Source of the DNA: Inia geoffrensis
Lineage: Eukaryota > Chordata > Mammalia > Artiodactyla > Iniidae
Assembly (NCBI GenBank): GCA_036417435.1
Contig: CM070919.1
Coordinates: 35,270,318 to 35,334,317 of the forward strand
Reading direction: 5' to 3'
Length of the DNA: 64,000 nt
Shown here: piece by piece, positions 58,095 through 64,000 of the stretch
Position numbering within the stretch: the stretch's first letter is position 1
How the letters are laid out: each line of letters begins with the position of its first letter
The notes under the pieces: model-generated
What the model saw: the letters and a program-made list of their open reading frames with translations, nothing else
What the model was told of the DNA's origin: nothing
The model's database searches: none
Translations under genes and position numbers: made by a program

Positions 58095-58225
58095 TTCTAT
58101 ATTTCACTTATTTACAAAAGCCACGTGAGGTTGGCCTCCCTGTCAGTTGTGTTTTCACTGTTGTATCTTCAGCACCTGGAACAGTGCCTGATGCAGACAG
58201 ATGGTCTATAAACTATTTCTTCCAA
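58095..58225 (+). mobile_element. L2 3' end fragment, plus strand
   Basis: TTTTCACTGTTGTATCTTCA, GCACCTGGAACAGTGCCTGA, TGCAGACAGATGGTCTATAA. Forward L2 terminus. Confidence 0.65.
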
Positions 58226-58604
58226 AACATGTAGGAATTGTGGTGGGGATTATCGTCTTAGTGAGTTTAGTCTTTATCCTGTAGACACTAAGAGACCCTA
58301 AGATCTGTGTAGCAGGGAGACATGCAGTAGCAGTGCTGCTATAGAAGAATAGGATTTCAGAGGCAGTGACTAGTAAGAGCTAAACATAAGGAGGACAGCT
58401 TCGCTCCAGTTCCAGCTCTTGGCTCATCTTGACCCTGTAGAAAAGCACTTTCTGTATCAGCTTGTAAGAATTATCATATTTTGCATGTAAACACAGAGGT
58501 TTTCTTCAGAGCATGTAAGTCCTAAAAGAGTTAACCCACTGAGCGAAGTGTTAAATGCAACTTCCAGAAGTACCTGCTACCCTGGAGAGCGGCTCAAACA
58601 CGGC

Positions 58605-58626
58605 GGGGGGGGGGGGGGGGGGGGGG
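58605..58626 (+). repeat. Poly-G run, 22 bases
   Basis: Uninterrupted G22 after CACGGC. Very rare at this length in mammalian DNA, and a G-quadruplex former. The exact length is likely to be uncertain because of sequencing or assembly. Confidence 0.9.
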
Positions 58627-60040
58627 ATGCTGGCTCACTATGTAACAGAACTGGGTTAAGAGAACTGTATAAGGCTTGAAAAAATAGAATCATAGAAATT
58701 AGAAATAAAAGGGACTGTTAGATCATGTTGTCCATCGCCTAACAATTTGTCCAAGGCAGATTGTTGCTGGCAGTATATTATAGCTTTATTCTTTGCAGTA
58801 GATTTTTAGAGGCTTCCCAGGAGAATTCTTATCTGTCCAGAATAATGAGTGGGATGTTTTTTCTTTCCCAGCATCTCACCACTAGAAAGCCTAGTGTTTC
58901 ACTGACACTGGTTTTTACTGGTTTGGGGAGCACAGTGAAACCCAGCATCAATTTCTGTTAGCTTTGTGTATTCGTAGGTACAAAATAGAGTCTGGACTGT
59001 TGGAAAGAGAGGTTGACAAGATTTCTCTCCCCTTTGCTTAGCACATTGTTTTTTATGAGATGCAATATACTTAACGTGATACACTGGACATGTAAGAGGA
59101 GGTCAAAGACTTGAAGGATCATTAAAAACTGAAAAATGCAAAACTCCTTAGATGATTAATTCAATTATTTTGTTTTATTGGATTTTGTGTATGAAACACT
59201 AAAACCAACCACTAGCCTGATGCACTTCATTAAAACTTATGACGTATCCCTTAATTCATCTAATGGTGCTTCTGCCCCTCCTAAATGCCCTGGCACGGGA
59301 ATTCTCTATCGCGTAGGTGAATCAGCAAGGCTTCCGGAAAGGTTAAGGGGAGTGCGAGTGCTTAGATACCTGTGGCGGCCCCGGAATGCACACCTGAGGC
59401 TCCGACTCTTCTTCCAGTGCTGTGTCTCACCCACTGCTTTTGGTGAGAAAGAGCCTGTGGAACCACAAGGTTGGAAAACGTATTATGGTTACTTATCATG
59501 ATCACTTTTAATGGTTTTTTAATTGGAGCAGTTGAACTCTTATCAGAAAAGCAATTTTATGTCCTCTCCAACATGAAACATTATTACTATCAAATCTAAT
59601 TTTTAAAAAAAAGACAAATATCTACATTCCACTCCCAGAGTTCTACAACTAAATCTAAAAACAGTAAAACGGTGAACAAAAGCTTGCCTTGTCACTCGTA
59701 AGCTATTTTTATTGATGGTAGAATGTGAGTCTCAGATTCTTTAATCTGGCTGTCTTTGGCATGTAACTTCATTATAAAATCTGTATCTGCCTCTCTAAAT
59801 GGTAATTTAGATATTTTAACGATTCATAGGATGATGCCTTTTTCTCACAAAAACTGTTTGTTTTTTTTTAAACTTTTGAATCATTTATTTATTAGAGTCT
59901 ATGGGGACTAGTTAACCCATACCCACCGTTTCATTTCAGGGAAAAAAAAATGGTGATGATTCAAAGAGTTAAAAATTCCAACATCTGCAAGTTACAGAAT
60001 AGTCCATGAAATGGAGTGTGTGGGTTTGGGGGCAAAGTAG
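58627..60040. other. No gene; small CpG-retaining patch
   Basis: 59285-59420 keeps about seven CpGs within 135 bp, against a CpG-poor background. A 107-codon open frame spans it (59178-59501) without domain support. Otherwise AT-rich. Confidence 0.4.
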
Positions 60041-60057
60041 GAAAAAGCTGATGTTCC

Positions 60058-60256
60058 AGGTTCGTCCCTGGCGGTCCAGTGGTTAAGACTTCGCCTTCCA
60101 GTGCAGGGGGTGAGGGTTCGATCCCTGGTCGGGGAGCTAAGATCCCACATGCCTCACAGTCAAAAACCAAATCATAAAACAGAAGCAATATTGTGACAAT
60201 TTCAGTAAAGACTTTAAAAATGGTGCACACCAAAAAAATCTTAAAAAAAAAGAAAG
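60058..60256 (+). mobile_element. Cetartiodactyl tRNA-derived SINE, older CHR type, plus strand
   Basis: CCCTGGCGGTCCAGTGGTTA, GGTTCGATCCCTGGTCGGGG, then the same 3' body as the copy at 32840 (AGTAAAGACTTTAAAAATGG). The first bases of the head are lost. Flanked by AAAGCTGATGTTCC / AAAGCTGATGTCCC (60044-60057 and 60257-60270, one mismatch). Confidence 0.94.
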
Positions 60257-60289
60257 AAAGCTGATGTCCCAACTAAAGCACACGAGGAC

Positions 60290-60510
60290 TTGCTAGTACT
60301 TAACTAATCACCATGGATCAGGCACTCTTCTGTGTAGTTTACAGGTATTAATTTATTTGATCTCCACAACAAGCTGAATGAGGTGGTCCAATTATTATCC
60401 CCATTTTAAGGTCAAGAAAACTGAGTCAGGGAGAAGGGAAATAACTTGCCTGTGGAGCACAGTTAAGAGCAGAATCAGGAGTAAGCCCAGTGTCCGTGCT
60501 CTTCGCTACT
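60290..60510 (-). mobile_element. MIR SINE, minus strand
   Basis: GGATCAGGCACTCTTCTGTG, TTATTATCCCCATTTTAAGG, CAAGAAAACTGAGTCAGGGA, AAATAACTTGCCTGTGGAGC, CCCAGTGTCCGTGCTCTTCG. Near full-length reverse MIR. Confidence 0.9.
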
Positions 60511-60599
60511 GTGTAATAGGGCCTCCGCTCAGCCCCCAGTATGGGGACATGGGACCGGTTTGGTCACTTCTGTTGTTTTAAGAGAAGCCAGAAACCCAG

Positions 60600-61070
60600 A
60601 TTGGTTTTTTTTGTTTTGTTTTGTTTTTAGTTGAGGTACAATTGACATACAACACTATGCAGGCATACTCTGTTGCCCTTCACGTATGCACTTTTTTTTT
60701 TTTTTACAGATTGAAAGTTTGTGGCAACTCTGGATTTCTAGATAATGGTTCCCAATTTTTAACAATAAAGTCTTTTTTTAATTAAGGTCTGTACATCCTT
60801 TTTTGTAGACATAGCTATTGCTCACTTAATTCACTACAGTATAGTGTAAACATAACTTTTATATGCACTGGGAAACCACAAAATTTGTGTGTCTCACTTT
60901 ATTGCGATATTAACTTTATTGTGGTTATCCGAAACTGGACCCGTAATATCTCCTAGGCCTGCCTGTATTCGTTTTAGATGTACAACATAATGATTTGATG
61001 TTTGTATATATTGTGAATTGATGGCGATGCGTCCAGGTAACATCCAGCACCGTACATAGTTAACGGATTT
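60600..61070 (-). mobile_element. L1 LINE 3' UTR, minus strand, split by Tigger1
   Basis: Left: (TTTTG)n tail, then TAGTTGAGGTACAATTGACA and TACAACACTAT. Right, after the insertion: TTTTAGATGTACAACATAAT, GATTTGATGTTTGTATATAT, GTAACATCCAGCACCGTACA. The two halves join cleanly into one L1 3' UTR. Confidence 0.85.
60660..60965 (+). mobile_element. Tigger1-type DNA transposon, internally deleted
   Basis: Begins CAGGCATACTC and ends GGCCTGCCTG, short terminal inverted repeats of the pogo-like Tigger1 family. The left end keeps ACAGATTGAAAGTTTGTGGC with AACTCTGG. The right end keeps CACTACAGTATAGTGTAAAC, ATATGCACTGGGAAACCAC and TTTATTGCGATATTAAC. The transposase gene between them is gone (306 bp in place of about 2.4 kb), so it is a nonautonomous derivative. 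Flanked by TG (left) and TA (right), consistent with the TA target of the superfamily with one base change. Confidence 0.92.
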
Positions 61071-62975
61071 TCTTTTCTTGGGATGAGAACTTTGAAGATC
61101 TACTCTCTTAGCAACTTCCAAATAGATAAGTTTTAGAGGAGATTTACTAATTTTTAAATGTGAGCAACTAATTAAAAATATTTAAAAATACAACGTGGGT
61201 CCAAAAGGAAGCATCTGCAGGCCAGCTCTAGCAGTCTGCCTCTAATTTATGACCCCTGCTGGCTGTGTAAAGGGCACCTGAGGAAGACTGACAGATTTCC
61301 TGGAAATTTCCCAGACAGGCCAGTTTTCACCCGTCACCTCTCAGGGCACACCCAGTGCCCGCACACGCGTTAGAATCCATCTTCTGTCAGTGAGCACAGG
61401 CCAGTGAGGTGCTTGGTGGTCAAAGAGATTTGTGAAATGCAGGTAGCATATTTCAGTGAACCTTCAAGAAACCCCAGGACTTGAAACTAGAAGCAGGTTC
61501 GGATGTGAGTAGACACAGTGGCATGTGCCTCTGTGCGCGCCTACTATGGGAGTCCCGTTCTCCAGCAGGATGCACGCTGGTGGTACAATGCAAGGCCTCT
61601 TTACTTCAGAGCAGCTAGAAACGTTGTCTGGAAATTACCCCAGAATTGAAGCAGACATTTGAAATCAAGGCTGAGGTACCATGCGTGTCCTGTTACACTC
61701 TCCTGGCCAGTTAATAAGGCTATGATCGGAACAGGATGGATCCTAGCTGGGTATTCTCCTTCCCTCAGGTCAGCAGTACTTAACGAAAAAAGAAAAAAAT
61801 GAGACTAATACGCCATATTTTTTAATTATAAAATTGTTGACCTAAACCTTAAATGATTCGCTTACTAAGAAATATTGCTCTAATGATCTAAGGTTCTTAA
61901 TGGATGTTGAAAAAAAATACATGTTTTTAAAAAAAAAACTACTTATAATATTACTTAAGGTGTATTCATTTATCACTTATTTAATTCTGGGGTCAAATAA
62001 CTCATTTACATGCACCAGTCACTTAATCTTCATAATAGTGCTAAAGGACACACAGGATTTGCCCGAATTTATGGAACTTTGTAGGTAGAGGGTATATATC
62101 ATAATCAGAGATGGGTGGAGGCATCACCATCAAGGCCACCCGTACAAGAACTTCTCATGTTTTTTTCAGGGGGTGTCCCGTCTGCTCCCTGCCCCTCCAT
62201 GCCTTTCAAGCACACAGGGCTTTCTTTCATGCACTCACCACGCTCCTTTTTCCAAGAATGCACTCTCAAGAAAATAAGCAACACCTTTCAAAAAGCCCAA
62301 GTAGAAACTTCACGCAACTTTGTATTGACTGAGGAAATTGTATCTCATTTTCATCTTCTGCCCAAGGAAGGACAGGTGTTGGAGGGGAAGAGGCAACAGA
62401 GCCTTCCTAGGAAAACACCTGAAACCCTCTGGGAGAAGGAGTGTGGTGAAAGGAAGTGGAGAGGGAGAGACGAGAGGGGAGACACGGAGGAAGAAAGGGG
62501 GGGGTTCACGTACGCTAAGTTGAGCTCAGCAAAGCCACCAACCGAGGATTCGATTAAGCTTGTGTCTCACTCTTGAAAAAAACCTTCTGGCAGGATTGAA
62601 AGTCATTCTCTTCCCTGACCAGCCAGCAGCCCCTTCCCTATTTATTCCAGGCCTTTCTTTTTCTAAGGTCAGGGTCCTCAAGGTATTTAAACATCATTTT
62701 ATGAGAACGAGAAAGACAAGGAGTAACACATTTTGGTTTAAAGGTTGAACCTTCAGAGAAGAAAGTGGGTTTTCGTCCCATCCTGGTGAGTTATGGCCCC
62801 TGTACCCTGCGTAGCAAAGACGCAGTTGGTCATTATTCACTGGGTAGAAGTGGAGGAGGAAGATGAGAAAGAAGGAAAGCTGAATGAAGGACGAGAAATC
62901 AAATGCCTCCACCTGTTCACGTACTGACGTCTCCAGTGCACTAACTTTCACAGTATGCGGAAAAGCAAGGAGAGA
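61071..62975. other. No gene recognised
   Basis: 61190-61700 is GC-richer, repeat-free sequence. 62115-62576 has a 153-codon open frame that starts on a non-ATG codon and shows no domain. 62440-62510 is purine-rich and ends in a run of eight G. Confidence 0.4.
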
Positions 62976-62979
62976 CGTT

Positions 62980-63115
62980 CTCTTGAGTTTACAGAAGAGA
63001 AATGGAGGCACAGAGAGATTAAGAAAACGACCTCAGGTCTCATAACTGGTCAGCGACAAACTAGAAGTAGGATCCGGGTTCTTTAACACTGACCTCAGGA
63101 CTATTTTCAACAGAA
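62980..63115 (-). mobile_element. MIR fragment, minus strand
   Basis: GAGTTTACAGAAGAGAAATG, GAGGCACAGAGAGATTAAGA, GGTCTCATAACTGGTCAGCG, AAGTAGGATCCGGGTTCTTT. Reverse MIR order. Confidence 0.85.
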
Positions 63116-63424
63116 CATACTGGCTATAAAATTTTAAATATTTGGCTGCAAATAATGTAGACAAAGTGAAATGGAAGACATAAACAGAAAGCCATCCAGA
63201 GGGTTCAGCAGTCATATATTTAAAAAGTACCCTGATCAATACTGTAAAGATGACAAATCTTTTCCTCACACAGTTGGACAATGTTATTTCCGTAGTTAAC
63301 AGTACCTGTTAATTCAAAAAAAATTGTTTCATTCATAGATATTAAAGATGTTTGGTTTGACATATGAAGCCTTTTCATGCCCACTCTACTTTATATAACT
63401 CAGTGGATAATGAAACATGGGGCT

Positions 63425-63600
63425 TGATGTCAAAAGTCCTCTTTTCACATCCTAATTCCCCGTGTATGACCTTGGTCAAATGTCCTTTCTAGCAAATGGC
63501 GGTTAAAACAAAGTCCTTGTACGGTCGTTTATGGGAATTAAGAGAAATAATCTGAAACGTACAAGCAGGATCACTGCATATTAAGATACGCCGACAATCG
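63425..63600 (+). mobile_element. MIR fragment, plus strand
   Basis: AAAAGTCCTCTTTTCACATC, GTGTATGACCTTGGTCAAAT, GGGAATTAAGAGAAATAATC. Eroded forward MIR. 63601-64000 holds nothing I can name. Confidence 0.6.
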
Positions 63601-64000
63601 TAGGATGGTTTTATGCCAATCTGTTAGAGTAGTTATGGGGCAGGGAAGCCATAATTAACTTTCTTTTTGCACGTTAATAGTATTTGCAGCATTTGAACTT
63701 TAGAACGGAATATATATTCCTGTTGTAATCAGAAAATAAAGTTTGCTTAAAGTGAGTTTGTCAGTAAAGGGACGAGTAAACATGATGTGCCACCAATAGG
63801 AAACAGTACGGAGTACACAACCTGACTTGTGTGTTGTACCAGCCCAAAGTGCATCGTTTGAATCCGATCGTGGGAAAACATTAGGCAAACCTACACCGGT
63901 GGACCTTCTACAGTGTTTCACCCGTCACCTTCAGACAGGTCAAAGTCGTGGAAGTTAAGAAAAGACTGAGGAATGGTTCCAGATGGAAGGGGATTAAGCA

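Noticed and set aside
59390..59460. Micro-exon between CTTCTTCCAG and GTGAGA
   Set aside because: Only 25 bp between the splice-like signals, with no partner exons; both words are common.
62115..62576. 153-codon open frame
   Set aside because: Non-ATG start, low-complexity Lys/Glu/Arg-rich end from a purine-rich tract, no recognisable motif.
1..64000. CRISPR arrays, operons, prophage or prokaryotic defence systems
   Set aside because: Mammalian SINE, LINE and LTR content throughout shows nuclear eukaryotic DNA; no spaced direct repeats of CRISPR form and no gene clusters.
1..64000. tRNA, snRNA, 7SL, Y RNA or rRNA genes
   Set aside because: The only tRNA-like sequences are SINE heads; no match to the conserved cores of the other RNAs was seen by eye.

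Overview
This window is nuclear DNA from a mammal, most likely a cetacean (whale or dolphin). The evidence is the set of interspersed repeats. Five copies of the tRNA-derived SINE of the cetacean CHR type are present, recognised by the head GGCTTCCCTGGTGGCGCAG and a tail reading through CTCTCACTGCTGTGGCC. Two copies of a related cetartiodactyl tRNA-SINE are present too. I see no BovB, Bov-A2 or pig PRE-1 block, which argues against a ruminant or a pig. L1 3' ends of the cetartiodactyl kind and an artiodactyl-style Tigger1 agree. Species cannot be decided from this alone; hippopotamus is not excluded.

I find no protein-coding gene, no convincing exon and no structural RNA gene. The longest open frames belong to repeats: a 21-bp minisatellite (45.96-46.37 kb), the C-terminal end of L1 ORF2 (48.36-48.65 kb) and CHR SINEs. 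The window is best read as intergenic or deep intronic sequence, AT-rich and CpG-poor outside young SINEs.

Layout. 0-10 kb: an old SINE, a MIR, a long antisense L2, a solo LTR-like block (2.9-3.4 kb), and further L2 pieces, one of which is split by a CHR SINE. 10-14 kb: a CHR SINE, an L1 3' end, a possible conserved block, and an L2 split by another CHR SINE. 14-21 kb: mostly repeat-free. It holds the best conserved-element candidate (16.64-17.53 kb), a G-quadruplex motif at 17.56 kb, a palindromic CRE at 18.28 kb, and a GC-richer LTR-like block (18.5-19.3 kb). 21-33 kb: microsatellites, an MLT1 LTR whose CT tract became a microsatellite, a hairpin next to a CTCF-like site, two hAT-type fragments and a tRNA-SINE. 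33-40 kb: MIR and L2 copies, a perfect 13-bp inverted repeat, and an antisense MLT1. 40-50 kb: an old L1, MIRs, the minisatellite, the youngest-looking L1 next to a MaLR LTR, and an L2. 50-64 kb: two CHR SINEs (one nested in a MIR), L1 ends, a 22-bp poly-G run, another tRNA-SINE, and an L1 carrying a Tigger1 insertion.

Because there are no genes, there is no pathway to describe. The information lies in (i) insertion history (nested repeats with target-site duplications usable as lineage markers), (ii) candidate regulatory sequence, and (iii) unusual DNA structure. All family names come from recall of consensus features, not from a search. Edges of old repeats (MIR, L2, LTR) are approximate, often to tens of bases. 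I did not find an undescribed biological system here; the findings are leads of modest size.
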